64,000 nucleotides of DNA. Source: Capsicum annuum. Its lineage: Eukaryota > Streptophyta > Magnoliopsida > Solanales > Solanaceae. Positions 30,303 through 42,540 of the stretch are shown piece by piece; the stretch's first letter is position 1; each line of letters opens with the position of its first letter. A model generated the notes under the pieces. That model did no database searches. It was not told the DNA's origin and was given only the letters and a program-made list of their open reading frames with translations. Location: assembly GCF_002878395.1 (NCBI RefSeq), contig NC_061121.1, positions 15,076,702 through 15,140,701 of the forward strand. The letters run 5' to 3'. Made by a program: the position numbers and the translations under genes.

Positions 30303-30504
30303 TTATGGTGGATCGGGTACCGCGCCGGTACGGATATGTATATGTTAGATCAGATATCACGCCGGTACGGATATATATATGATGGGTTAGGTACCACGTT
30401 GGTACAGATATATATGTGTTGGGCGGGTACCATGTCGGTACGGATATGTATATGTTGGATTGGGTACCACGCCGGTATGGATATATATATGTTGGATCGG
30501 GTAC
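30303..30504 (+). repeat. 37-bp minisatellite, left part
   Basis: Units read GGATATGTATATGTTGGAT, then CGGGTACCACGCCGGTAC, 37 bp in all. About five and a half units lie here, and the array continues at 35032-35160 beyond element 2. Each unit contains GTACC-ACGCC-GGTAC, a small hairpin. Confidence 0.9.
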
Positions 30505-31255
30505 TGATACGAGTACGATCGTGATTGTGGACCAATACGTAAAGAACTCATGTTCGGGTGGCTGCCCAACTAATAAAATAAGCTTTCAAGTGTAGAGAAC
30601 AAGTCTCAACATTTCAAAGCCGTCCATATGGACACTCCAAGGCCACCCCTTTGCCATGGCTCATTAAGGGCATTTTAGTTATTTTGTAATAAGTTGTAAC
30701 TTAGGCTATAAATAGAACATATTAGGTCATTTTCTCATAACTTTGATGATATATTTGAGAAACTCTAGAGAGAGAGAGTCTTGCAAGGTGGATAACATGT
30801 AAACAAGTGTGGAATCACTTGTGTTGGTAGCTAGTTTAAGACGTTAATTGCTTGGGGATCCCATTTCCTTGAGGTCATGTAAGAGATAGGTTTATGTTGT
30901 GTGTGGTATTAAAGGTCCAAGAGTGGAATAAGCTCTTGGGTTGTTAATATTATACCATCCATTTGTCTATCTTTCTATCTTTGTCTTGTTGTGATCTTGT
31001 AACCGATTCTATGTTGTTATTGTGAAGCCGTATATGTGTTGTTGTTCTTCACATTGTTATTGTTCATTTTACTCTTAATAAATTGTTGTTAACATTAGTT
31101 TGGGCTGTTGTTTTGGTGCCAATGACACCACTAATTCTTGTATTCTTATTGTTAGTAGCGAATCCAAAAGTGGTCTCCATCTTGGTCCTCAGATCCTTAA
31201 GATTGTGGACTGATTTGGTGTATGCTTTTGTGTCTCCTTTGTCGATCTTGTATCA
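30505..31255 (+). repeat. Element 2, 5' LTR
   Basis: 751 bp, TATAAATAG at 30717-30725. Pairs with 34280-35031. Confidence 0.93.
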
Positions 31256-32446
31256 TTTGGTATCAAATCCATCTTTGATTTTGTTTTAACAAGATCAATC
31301 TTGGGCTTGAGAGTTGAAAAATAAAAAAAAAGTGAAGTGTTCTTGAGATTGTTCTTGGCCGAAAGTTGGGTCTTGTTGTTGTCTTGGCCGAGATATTTTA
31401 TTTGTGACTAGATCTTGTAGTCTTTTGTTTGTTTAGATTGTTTCTAGTGTTGGTTTCTTTCTCACCAACACTAAAAGTGTCTAGATCTAAAGGTTTGAGC
31501 TTATGTTGTTAAACTTGTTGCTGTAAACTTGAAGTTGGCCATGGGTTGATATTATTGTTCTTGATCGAGTGGTATAATTGTTGTGGATTTAGAGATGAAT
31601 ATTAGTGCAGTTATTGTTGTTCGTGAGAAATTGTTGTTGTGATCTTGTTATTCGTGAGAAATTGTTGTTGTGATCTTGTTGTTCTTGAAATGTCTTGACC
31701 AATATAAAGTATAACATAGATCCAAAAAGGTGTAAGATAAAGTTGAAAAGTTGTTGGTGAAGAGACTTGAACACATCACATCAAAGATTTGTCAACCACT
31801 TTTCCATATTTCAAGGATCTTGTTTTATGGGAATAGTACAAGTCAAGTCTCACCTTTTGAGTGAATTCAAGTTTCTAAGACTTGAATTTTCCCACCAAAA
31901 GGCAAACTCTTCCATTCCAAATTGTATCAAGACAAAAACTTCAAGTTGATGATTAAAATTGTGTGGGATCGTGACCAATTACGTGGTTGCCATGTCATCA
32001 CATTTTACTGTTCACGCAACATAATTAAGCTCAAATTTTTTATTCCTTAGTTTTTAATCTTTTGTCGCTTAGTTGCCTTTTGTTGATTCTATTACTAATT
32101 AACAAACTAGTAATTGTCTACTAGGTTGTAAGTTAGTTTTGGGTCCGTTTATTCGTGTCTACGTATCTTTGTGTGCTTTTATCTTTTTGAAATTCATTGT
32201 AGTTTCTTGATTCAAGTCCATACGTATTTTCTTTGAGTTGTTTCATAAGAGAATCTATTTCGACCTCAGGCCCCAAATGGTACCAAGCAATCCCCTTGGA
32301 GTATAAACGAGTTACCAACACTTGTGAGACCATTGGGTGATACTTGACAAAGTGTGAGCTTGAGAGTTTGTGAGGGTGAATTTTTTTTTTGCTAACCTTT
32401 AACTTGTTATTGTTTGTGTTTTGTTTAGTCTTTCTTATTAGGTACG

Positions 32447-33903
32447 TTGGCTTCGGGTGAAGGTAGTCCAAGGGCCTCGAGAGAGGTAACCATGGATGCT
32501 TTGTTGGCAGCCATAATGAGCGTGAAACATAATCTTTTTGGTCGAATAGAGAGGATGGACGGGATGGAGGGTTCTTTTTCAAGGAGAATGGATACATTGG
32601 AAGTTCATCTAGATTCCACCCATTCAAGTCCCAAACACTACCATACCTCGACTAGTGAACATGCTACCACCCCGGATACACTTCACCAATTACTCAATCC
32701 ACCTAGACCAACCCATGGACCCATCCACCAAGTCCCTACTTATCCAAATAATCGAAATCAAGCCCATTAAGAAGCTCCTCAAATTCGAGACCCCCTTGAT
32801 ATTCCAAGAGCACCACTAAACCAAAACCAACCAATCCAAATTGATGATGTGGAAGGTGAGGGTCCTTATGGAGGTGAGGGGTTAGATGAAATAACTCTTT
32901 TTACGGAATTTGTACACAATAAAATAGGAGCTTATGGCGGGGGACATAGAGGCCGACGGGGAGGAATTGGACTGGCTCCTAATGGTAGAGGTAACTTGGG
33001 ACACCGACCTCATGTTCAAGAAAGTTTAATGGACCAAGGAGGCAATGTGGGTAGAGACACGGGCCTAAATTCTATTAAGATCACTCTTCCTTCTTTCAAG
33101 GGTACTAGTGATCCATCTCTCTATCTTGATTGGGAGTTACAGTGTAATCGAATTTTCCAACTCAATTAGTTAACTTCCCAAAAGAAAGTCGCACATACCA
33201 TTGCTCAATTTGAAGGTTATGCCTCTACTCGGTGGGAGACAAAGCGGTTACAATGAGTAAGGAATGGTAATCTTGACCTCCCGAATTGGGATGAATTGAA
33301 AGCTCTAATGAGGGAAAGATATGTCATGGAAAGGTACAAACAAGAGCAACTAACAAAGCTCTACAACTTGCGGCAAGAAGATAGAAGTGTGAAGGACTAT
33401 TATGATGAGTTCCAAAACTTGATCCTACGTCTTGATATTGTCGAACCTCCAAATCATTGCCTAGCTCAGTTCAAGGGTGGCTTGTGCTATGAAGTTGTTT
33501 CTCAATTAGTTGTCCACAAGTTTGACTGAATTGAGTACCTTGTAGAAACAACCATTGAAGTTGAAAGGAAAAATCATGCTAAGAAGACCTTCGGGTGGTA
33601 CAAGTCCTACAAGACCTTAGAGAAGAAGCCATTTGATAAAACAATCCAAGGGTATCCACAGCTTGAAGGTACTAATTCTTCCACTCCTAATCCTAAGGGT
33701 ATCGTTTGTTTTAAATGTCCAGGTTGGGGTCACAAAGCTAGTGAGTGCCCAAATCGAAGGAACATTATACTAGTGGAGGGTGATCCTTATTTTGTTGGGG
33801 TTAAAGTGACCAAAAGTGATGTTAGTGAAGGAACCCCTTAAGAGGATGATAGAGATGATGGTGAACCCGAGAGGGTGGCGAAAGAAGAAAAAGTTAATGT
33901 GCC
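32447..33903 (+). pseudogene. Broken gag of element 2
   Basis: Consecutive frames give a gypsy-type gag. It has the N-terminal helix (VTMDALLAAIMSVKHNLFG), the core SLYLDWELQCNRIFQLN, then LREE-like RQEDRSVKDYYDEFQNLILR, and a CCHC zinc knuckle CFKCPGWGHKASEC near 33706-33750. Stops at 32767-32769, 33166-33168, 33254-33256 and 33527-33529 break it. At the position of the ATG of element 1 this copy has TTG. Confidence 0.85.
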
Positions 33904-34279
33904 TTGAGGATTGATGAGGAGAACACCTCATGATCATGCTTGGCCCAAAGAAGGTGAAGTATTGATTCCACTTTGACCTCTTGATGATGAAGAACCCGCG
34001 AGTACACTATGGTCCTTGCTCCAAGAAAGTACATTTTTCTTTTGTCTTGTTTCTTGTCACACTTACGTGGATAGACAAGTATTTTTTAGTGCTTAGAAGG
34101 GTATCCTATTCCCTAAGTTCCCACAGCATGTGTAGAATGTACACTCATGGTTGGATATTTTTTGTTGTTGATTATGTTAACATTAACCCTCATGTCATGA
34201 GGAATATGTGTTCTTTTGTCTCCTCTATTGTTTTGAAGGTTCGGATTCGAGGTCGAATCCTTTTTGATGGAGGGGAGGA

Positions 34280-35031
34280 TGATACGAGTACGATCATGAT
34301 TGTGGACCAATACGTAAAGAACTCATGCTCGGGTGGCTACCTAACTAATGGAACACGATTTGAAGTGTAGAGAACAAGTCCCAACACTCCAAAGCCGTCC
34401 ATATGGACACTCCAAGGCCACCCCTTTGCCATGGCTCATTAAAGGCATTTTAGTCATTTTGTAATAAGTTGTAACTTAGGCTATAAATAGAACATATTAG
34501 GTCATTTTCTCATAAATTTGATGATATATTTGAGAACTCTAGAGAGAGAGAGAGTCTTGCAAGGTGGATTCCTTGTAAACAAGTGTGGAATCACTTGTGT
34601 TGGTAGCTAGTTTGAGACGTTAATTGCTTGGGGATCCCGTTCCCTTGAGGTCACGTAAGAGATAGGTTTATGTTATGTGTGGTATTAAAGGTCCAAAAGT
34701 GGAATAAGCTCTTGGATTGTTAATATTATACAATCCATTTGTCTATCTTTCTATCTTTGTCTTGTTGTAATCTTGTAACCGATTCTATGTTGTTATTGTG
34801 AAGTCGTGTATGTGTTGTTGTTCTTCATATTGTTATTGTTCATTTTACTCTTCATAAATTGTTGTTAACATTAGTTTGGGTTACTGTTTTGGTGCCAAAG
34901 ACACCACTAATTCTTGTATTCTTGTTGTTGGTAGTGAATCCGAGAGTGGTCTCCATCTTGGTCCTCGGATCCTTAAGATTGTGGACTGATTTGGTGTATG
35001 TTTTTATGTCTCCTTTGTCGATTTTGTATCA
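34280..35031 (+). repeat. Element 2, 3' LTR
   Basis: 752 bp, followed directly by the GGTAC target copy inside the minisatellite. Confidence 0.93.
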
Positions 35032-35160
35032 GGTACCACGCCGATATGAATATGTGTGCGTTGGATCAGGTACCACGCCTGTATGGATATGTATATGATA
35101 GATCGGGTACCACGTGTACAGATATGTATATGGTGGATTGGGTACCATGTCGGTAAGGTA
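35032..35160 (+). repeat. 37-bp minisatellite, right part
   Basis: Three to four further units, ending at CATGTCGGTAAGGTACATGAAC, the same exit sequence as the other two arrays (near 46235 inverted and 61108). Confidence 0.88.
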
Positions 35161-36170
35161 CATGAACATAAATTGTTCCCTACAGGTCATGACTATTTGA
35201 GCAAAAATAAGTCCCACAGCATGTGTGTACATATTTGGGTTGAGTCTGTGGATGTTTATAGTATGATTGATATTCTTGATGGTTATGTGGCTTGTTTGTA
35301 AGCACTGTTTGATCTGTTATTGTTGTATTGTTGATTCATTAGGTATTTGATTGTGTGATATGTATTTGAAGAGTGAAAATTTATACTTACTTATATGTTG
35401 GTTGACTTGCTTCATTTATATATGTTTTAATCGTAACTTACCAGAATGACTAGTTATCATTCTTTAATATTATAAAAGAGTATTTGGTTGTTAGCCTGAG
35501 AGTTTAGTGTGGGTTGTCTATGATTACGAGTTTGTTCCTGAGAATATAAGTAATGAAAATGAAAGGTGAATAAAGAGGAATAATGATGTATTAACGTCGA
35601 TTGTGGTTGATTGTGTGAATTAATGAGGCTAGAGTATGTTAGTAGTGAATATAATACTGATGGAGTTGGAAGAGTACTTGGATGATGTAACTTATATAGG
35701 TAAAGAAATAATGTTATTACAGCCTTGGTTGAATTATATTCCATTCAAGATGTCATGATTTATTTTTCTTAATTCTATTTTATGATTATATGAACTAACA
35801 CGGTCGGCCGATAATGTCTACCAGTACGTGTGGTTGTACTGACTCTACTCTTCTACATTTCTTATTGGGGTATAAACTGAATACATGTTAGTTTGCAGTT
35901 ACTAGATAGATAACGATATTCAGCACTAACTTCTACACTTTCTTCCTGGCAGATGTTAGAGTCCTTGTATTATTTATTTCATTGTCAGTGTATGTTGTAA
36001 TACATAGCTCTTGTAAATGTCTGGTCAAGTTTTGAGATAATGAAGGACATTTGTAAGAAGTTTTGAAAAAGTTTATTTATTAATATTTAATTTACTTTAT
36101 CTTTCCTTGAAAATAGAAGTCTTCCGTATATTTTTAGTTGGGTAATAAGGGTTCTTCTAGCTACTTAGAA

Positions 36171-36448
36171 TAGCGTAGGTGCCTGCACGGTCTGTTAGTC
36201 TGGGTCGTGACAATAGAAGATAGAAACTACTTGTTAAAGATATTTGGAAGTTTATGAATTTCTTGGTAGAGATAGAGGACAAATTAATAAGGGTGACAAA
36301 AAGTTTCAGTAGCGTAGGTGCCTGCACGGTCTGTTAGTCTGGGTCGTGACAATAGAAGATAGAAACTACTTGTTAAAGATATTTGGAAGTTTATGAATTT
36401 CTTGGTAGAGATAGAGGACAAATTAATAAGGGTGACAAAAAGTTTCAA
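36171..36448. repeat. 139-bp tandem duplication across an LTR end
   Basis: Two near-identical copies, 36171-36309 and 36310-36448. Each holds the last 42 bp of the solo LTR (to GGGTCGTGACA) plus about 97 bp of flank beginning ATAGAAGATAG. Confidence 0.93.
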
Positions 36449-37420
36449 AACTAAAAAAAGAGTGACATAAGTCTTAAATATTGAGTAGAGGTGACAATTT
36501 TAAGATTAGTGTTAATGACACTAACTTTAAAACCATCAAGTTTTATTATTTACATAAAGATCCCTACACCATCACCATCACTCCTCCTTCACACCCTTTT
36601 TGTTTCCTCCGCTCCGCCACCTCCTCCTCTTCCTCCACTATCACTATCATTGCCACCTCTTTCAGATTCACCATTATTTTCTCCGTCTATATAACTATCG
36701 CCAAATTTTCTTCTTTTTCCTTCACCACCGTCGCTATCAATACCGCAACAAATGTCATCTTCTCATTCGGCGTCACCACCAGCACCACTACCTTTCTTTT
36801 TACCATAAATATCACTTTTTCGTGAGCTTCTCCTCCAACCACATCTTTTTTCAGAAATTAAGTATCGAAGTTGCTGCCGCAATTTCGATAATTGTTGTAA
36901 CACAACAACTAATAATAGTTGTTACAACAATTACTGTAACTATTGTAGCAACCATGGTAGTTGCTGAAGCAACTCTCGTAGTTGTAGTTACTGAATTTGC
37001 TGAATTATTTCTTCAATCATTTTTAAAAGAAATCAAAATATTTTTTTCAAACTTCTCAAATTTTTTTTTTAAATAGTCCATGAAGATTAAAAAGGAAGAA
37101 AAACGAAATAAAAAGAGAAAGAAAAAAAAGAAGAGAAGATAGAAGAAGAGGAAAATCTAGAGAGAGAGAAAAATAAGAAGAAGAAGATGGGGAGAAAGAA
37201 ATTTGGAGAGAGAAAGAAAAAAAGAAGAAAGATTGAAAGATAAGAAAAGGAAGAAAATTCTAAAATTTGAAATTTGGAGTTGGAAGGCTTTCTAAAAAAT
37301 TTAAAAGTTTTTAAAAATTACACTTACACTCCAATTAATTTAATCAAAATTTAAATGAAGCTTTGACCTTAGCTGGTCAAAGTTGTCACCATTTTTAATT
37401 TAAAGATTTTTTGTCACCTC
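36433..37420. mobile_element. Possible inverted-repeat element with low-complexity interior
   Basis: The left side has GGGTGACAAAAAGTTTCAAA and the right side, inverted, has GGTGACAAAAAATCTTTAAA. Both then show a second GTGACA word. The interior has CCT/CCA-rich (36580-36800) and GAA/AGA-rich (37080-37260) tracts on one strand. No target duplication found. Frames here (up to 158 residues) are low-complexity translations. Confidence 0.35.
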
Positions 37421-38748
37421 TCACTTAATTTTCTCGAGTTAGACAAGGTGCATATTCCTAAATCTTCGAATATAATAGCACACAAGTTAGGTAAAATTTC
37501 TATTTCATTATTACATCAAGTTGCTCAGAGTTATGAAAAGTGTTTTTTTTTTCTTAATCTTAAGAACAAAATTGTAAAAATTCCTTGAGAAACCTTTTTA
37601 AAGAGATTCTCAAAAGTTCTTTTTTCTGGGTTTCAAAAATAAATTCAAAAAAAAAAAATCTTTAATATGGATTCGGGCATTTACTTGTGCTAAAATTGTG
37701 TGTTTTATATCTCTTGGGATACTTATTTAGCATTAAGATATGATGCTACGGAGGACACAGATGTTATGAATATTGCAAAGTTTCACTTCGATTCTACATA
37801 TTATTATACATGTAGGTATTTATTACCTTGAGTTCTCCTATCTCAATAACTTTTGAGGTATGATTCTCTTTAGCAAAGTTATCCACCACCTTCGAGTTCG
37901 TCATGCTTGGGATGGTAGCGTACAACCATCAAGGAGGATGCAGAGCGTGGTGATTTGTTATGGCTATAGCAAAGTCCCACATTATCGGTCCTTAAAAAAA
38001 TGTTATTATTTTATCGTAGTTATTGTTTTAAAAAAAAAAATATTTCATCACACTATTTTTAGTATTTTATTGTGGTTTCTTCACTTTTATTTTTCTTCTC
38101 GAGTTACTTTGATATGTTTTTCTTTGAGTCGAGAGTTTATTTATCTACACGCTACCCTCTCGGCCACTTCAAATCTCACTTATAAAATTACATGAGATAT
38201 TCTGTTCTATTTAGCATTAAGACCTTTTGTCAATTAAGTTTATTGAATTTTTAAAATAATTGCACTTATCTATAAGACAACTTTTAAATTGAATAACTTC
38301 ATATTTTTGTGAAGTGGTAAGAATTATTATCTTTAATTCAAAAAATCAACATTCAATCATTGAAATCCATCATTCAATCACGGGGACATATCATTGTTTT
38401 TAAAAATAAAATTACATGTAATTAGTATCTTAGATCCTCAAAATTTCTTAACTATAAATCCTCTTCATTAATCACAAATCAGAAAAATGATTAATTGTGA
38501 TTAAACAATTAGAGCGCATTGTCGCACTCTGCTAAGAACAACGTAAATAAGAGTGAATTTTATCGAAACCTCTTATTTGAAAATATTTTTCGTACTTTAA
38601 TTACAAAAATTGAATTCAACAAAGGCGAAAATATAAAAAACAGATTTTTTTCATTTCTTTTAAGTAGAAGGTATATTTTGAACATTATTTCCGCATAAAA
38701 AGTAGTGTCATCGAAATCTCAATGCACTTTCAAGTTATTAACATTATT
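37421..38748. other. Non-coding DNA, nothing recognised
   Basis: AT-rich, with no gene or repeat I can name. A 111-residue frame at 37860-38195 has no domain. Confidence 0.5.
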
Positions 38749-38918
38749 AAGGGTTGTTTAGTACGGATGAGATAAACAAAGTTAACCTATGAATTGGGAT
38801 ATCTCATGGGATTAGTTATCTCATTATATAATAAGATAACTTATCCATCTTTATATCATAAATGATGAAATAAATTATTTCAGGATCAATTAATAACTCT
38901 AACCAAACGGAGGATAAA
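38749..38918. mobile_element. Possible MITE
   Basis: GGGTTGTTTAGTACGGATGA at the left and CTAACCAAACGG at the right are loosely inverted around an AT-rich body with TTATCTCAT/ATGAGATAA-type words. The ends are weak. Confidence 0.3.
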
Positions 38919-38948
38919 ACAATTTTACATTTTAAGTCATACTTGTTA

Positions 38949-39220
38949 CCCCTCCATTCCAAAATAAATGAATTGTTGAGCTATTTTTCAATATCTAAAA
39001 TAAATGAATTGTTTATTTTTCAAGAGATATGTTGAAAATTTCTTTCAATTTTACCCTTTCATTTAATGATGTTCTTGAGTACTTCACATTTTTAAGGAGA
39101 GTAATTTAAAAATAATTAAAAGGGTAACAGTGGAAAGTAACTTATAATTTATGTCCTAAGATTTTTTTCTTTAAGGGGTGTGTCATACACAACAATTCAA
39201 TTATTTTGGAATGGAGGGAG
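38949..39220. mobile_element. Stowaway-like MITE
   Basis: 272 bp between TA dinucleotides. The inverted ends CCCCTCCATTCCAAAATAA and TTATTTTGGAATGGAGGGAG are nearly perfect. The body is an AT-rich foldback. Tc1/mariner-type non-autonomous element. Confidence 0.88.
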
Positions 39221-39222
39221 TA

Positions 39223-40097
39223 TCACTTACTCTCATATCAAACAACCCCGTGGAGTACAAAAACAACAAATCTATAACAAGTTTGGGAATTATTGAAATT
39301 GAAGAAAGAAAAAAAGCTTAATAGATTGACAATCCTTTAAATTTGTCAGTAAATTTATTACGGCTGGTTTCAATCGAGCACCTGAACATGTGAAAAAGTA
39401 TTACTATTAAATATTTTTAGTTGTAAATTTGACAAAGAATTTATTTATGTTTACAAGCATCGGTTAGCTAGTTAAGTTAACCGCATAAAATATGTAATGC
39501 ATTTCCTTGAATTACACACATCAAGCTCAATTTTGTGATTTTATTTTCATTTTAAATAGTGTTGAAGCTTAAAAAAGAAGGTACAAAATTTACATTTAGA
39601 AGAAAAAAAAATAAGCTTTTTACTTTTTATCAAAAATATACTCAGATGTTGGATTATATAATTTAAATCTTCATATTTTTTTTTGGTAACTAATCGATTT
39701 TTATTTAATTACCTGTAAGAAGTACATAACAAGTAGCTATTACAACATGCTTTGTTCTCATCTCCTTCCCTATCTGACTAACAAGGCCTAACTTTCAAAA
39801 TTTGAGTTGCATCACACTTTCTTCATGTGCATAAATAGAGTTTTTACAGTAATATCCATTGTAAACAAATGACTATAATCATAGTAACTAGAAGTGAATC
39901 TTATTTATATAAATGATAATATTATTATGTGAATTTAAAAAAATATATATATTTAAAAATACTACATTAAAAACAGGTAGTATTTAACAGAAAAAAGTGC
40001 ATATACGTATAAATAATAACTCTTATTAAAATTTAATTTTAAGCCATTAATTTTATTGAGATATTTATTGTTCCTGCTCTCTAAAATTCACATGTAA
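39223..40097. other. Non-coding DNA, nothing recognised
   Basis: AT-rich with no coding signal. Confidence 0.5.
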
Positions 40098-40153
40098 GCC
40101 TACAATAAAGGCTATGATTGGTGTAAGCCTACAATAAAGGCTATGATTGGTCA
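40095..40153. repeat. 29-bp tandem duplication
   Basis: GTAAGCCTACAATAAAGGCT followed by ATGATTGGT occurs twice in a row without change. Confidence 0.9.
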
Positions 40154-40309
40154 TGCAAGGGATACGGAATTGAAATACGTATGTAATTGTGTATGACTAA
40201 CTCTTAGAAGTGTTAGTCAAGAATATTTGAAAGATTAATAATATTTTAAATATAATGTTCTCAACGTTATGGAAAAACTCTACATTTATTTATATTTATA
40301 TTTATATAT

Positions 40310-40560
40310 TTATTACTACTATATAGAAGCATGAGTAGAATGAACGACCAAGAGCAATAATATCATTTTACTTCATCTCAAAAAATCTTCTTCTACACAT
40401 TTTCTCAATGCAATCTTCGTGGTTTCATTTTTCTCATTCTAGAAACATCAGTTCTTTCCGATAGAGATCGCCTTCATTCTTCTGCTCATAGTATTTTGCA
40501 GTTTTATAGTAAGCTTCTTATCTCCATTTTTATTGTTATTGATAAGTTTTTATTCAATTT
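40310..40560. repeat. Direct repeat of ~245 bp, copy 1
   Basis: Begins TACTACTATATAGAAGCATG and runs through TCTTCGTGGTTTCATTTTTC, GATCGCC and AGTAAGCTTCTTATCTCC to a TTATTCAATTT end. The second copy is 41156-41400. Confidence 0.85.
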
Positions 40561-41155
40561 TTTTTTTTAGATAAAAAGGTGATCAAGTAGACGACCAAGG
40601 GTAGTTTAGTAAATATGACTTATTTCAAGGGCAATTTGATAAGATAATGAAACTCTAAATTTTTTTTTATATTTATATAGAATAGCCATAACTAGGATGA
40701 GCAAGGGCAAATTTGCCAATTAACAAAAAATCTAGCGTAAACTTGTTGTACATCATACAAAGAGTGAGGATTTCGAGAAAAAAAAAATTCATGTTTCAGA
40801 AAATTCTAATGACTATACTTTGAATTTTTTTTTTAAAAAGTGACATCTTAAAGAAGTGGAGCCCATTGTTTTTCTTCAAAAAGTTATGGAGAAGTTCTTT
40901 TCTTAAATTTTCTTGTATTTGAAGTTTGTTCCATTAAAATATTTTAAATTTTGATTTCAGACAAACTTTCTCTGCTCTTATCCAAAATCACAGAATAAAT
41001 ATTGTGAAGTTTTTCATGTATCTTGAATTCGATGTCTAATCAAAGTTATATAAATTGAAATATTGGGAGACATAGTTTATCTATGGATGTGTAAATACTC
41101 ACATATGTTCCATAAATGATAAAAAAAAATAAAATTAATTTTTTATTATTACTTT

Positions 41156-41400
41156 ACTACTATATAGAAGCATGAGTAGAATGAACGATCAAGGCAATAA
41201 TATCATTTTACTCCATTTTAATAAAACCTTCTTCTACATATTCTCCCAATGCTATCTTCGTGGTTTCATTTTTCTCATTCTAGAACCATCAGTTCTTTCT
41301 GAGATCGCCTTGATTCTCCTGCTCATAGGATTTTGCAGTTTTTAAGTAAGCTTCTTATCTCCATTTTTATTGTTATTGATAAGCTTTTATTCAATCTTTT
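41156..41400. repeat. Direct repeat of ~245 bp, copy 2
   Basis: Same order of words as 40310-40560, with scattered substitutions and small indels. No reading frame is shared. The type of element is unknown. Confidence 0.85.
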
Positions 41401-42531
41401 ACCCTAATTTTCATCAATCTGCATCATTTAAGTTTTTCTTTTTGATTATTTTCCAGCTTTAATCAGGTCTCTTGTGGATGATTTTTGTTCTTATCTTAGC
41501 TATTTATGAAATTATGTGTACGACTAAATACAATATCATAAAAGATGACCAACTTGTTGATGAATATTAATATGAGGTTCAAACATCAGAATCAAATTTT
41601 CCTCACAGCATTAAGGCATGAACATTTCAAAATTAGTTTCATTCAGCTTCAAATCAGTCATCAATCAAGGCATTTAGTAATAGCTTCTTGCTAAAGGAGG
41701 AGTTTATGTGAAAAATATATGCACATCAATAGCACCATCCAACAATAGCATATCTTGCAATTAGAGATTAAGTTGGAGTGACCGTAGAATCGTAAGTCCA
41801 AAGCAAACATCAAAATTTTCTCATCAGCAGCTCCAGAAAGACCACCTTTGCATGATCCATCCATGCATAAGGTTAATACTGTAGAAAGAAGACAAGATGA
41901 CTTTTACCTGTTGTATGAAAATAGAATAGAAAAGGTGCATTATGAAGAGTTCTATGTATGGTAGAATAATGTTCCTTGTTCTGAATGAAACTTGACTGAA
42001 GTCAATGGGACTCCCAGATTACGTAAGTCCCACCAAGCAATGGATCCATCCTCGTACCCGTATTATCTCAGTTATATCATGTCCCTAATCCGATAGGAAG
42101 CAAAAGAGCAGCATGATCACATTTGTTTATGTGAAAAATGTGATGAATCATCACTTTTAAAGCATTGTACTGTAATTTCACTCTGAAAAATTAAATTATC
42201 ATGCTTTTAAGAACTAGAGATCCTTGTATCACTCTTCATTCCAGTTAATATTTTTTTTTGACAACAGGGACAACTCTCCATTCATACGAGATTTTATATA
42301 CTGATTTAATTAAATATAAGAACACAGAACGTTGGTGGTAATACCAATATGGTGTCAGACACCCCAAGACACAGTACTACTGTTAGGGAAGGACATGGTC
42401 GGTAGAACCTGGTTCGCTGCATAGGGAATGTGGCGTCTAGTTTGAACCAGTCCTAGAAGAGCACCCATGTAGCCATGCTAGAGGGTTCCCTTGTGATAGG
42501 TAAATGCTAGTAGAAGAGGAAGTGAGATTGA
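41401..42531. other. Non-coding DNA, nothing recognised
   Basis: Less AT-rich than its surroundings in places (42330-42530), but no frame or family is recognisable. It could be decayed gene or transposon sequence. Confidence 0.45.
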
Positions 42532-42540
42532 TTCTAGAGG

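Larger units (their letters stand above)
30505..35031 (+). mobile_element. Non-autonomous gypsy-type LTR element 2 (gag only)
   Basis: LTRs at 30505-31255 and 34280-35031 are close in sequence and start TGATACGAGTACGATC. Target duplication GGTAC (30500-30504 and 35032-35036). The primer binding site at 31258 is TGGTATCAAATCC, a G-to-A variant of the Met-tRNA site. Polypurine tract GGAGGGGAGGA at 34269-34279. The interior holds a broken gag and no protease, RT or integrase. It shares the LTR phrase GTAGAGAACAAGTC with element 1, so the families are related. Confidence 0.94.
25147..36212 (+). mobile_element. Solo LTR of a large Ty3-gypsy family, with two nested elements
   Basis: It begins TGTAACGATC and ends GGGTCGTGACA, and is flanked by ATAGA on both sides (25142-25146 and 36213-36217). 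Removing the nested elements at 26027-29359 and 30505-35031 with their target copies leaves about 3.2 kb. The same end, followed by a primer binding site, occurs at 62157, which identifies it as an LTR. The same start occurs inverted at 59727. No internal region remains, so it is a solo LTR. Confidence 0.9.

Noticed and set aside
32133..32627. 164-codon minus-strand frame as a gene
   Set aside because: It is opposite the gag start of LTR element 2 and has no features of its own.
36600..37076. 158-codon frame as a gene
   Set aside because: It is a low-complexity translation of CCT/CAT-rich DNA with no domain and no matching splice context.
37860..38195. 111-codon frame as a gene
   Set aside because: No domain, AT-rich and hydrophobic composition typical of chance frames in such DNA.
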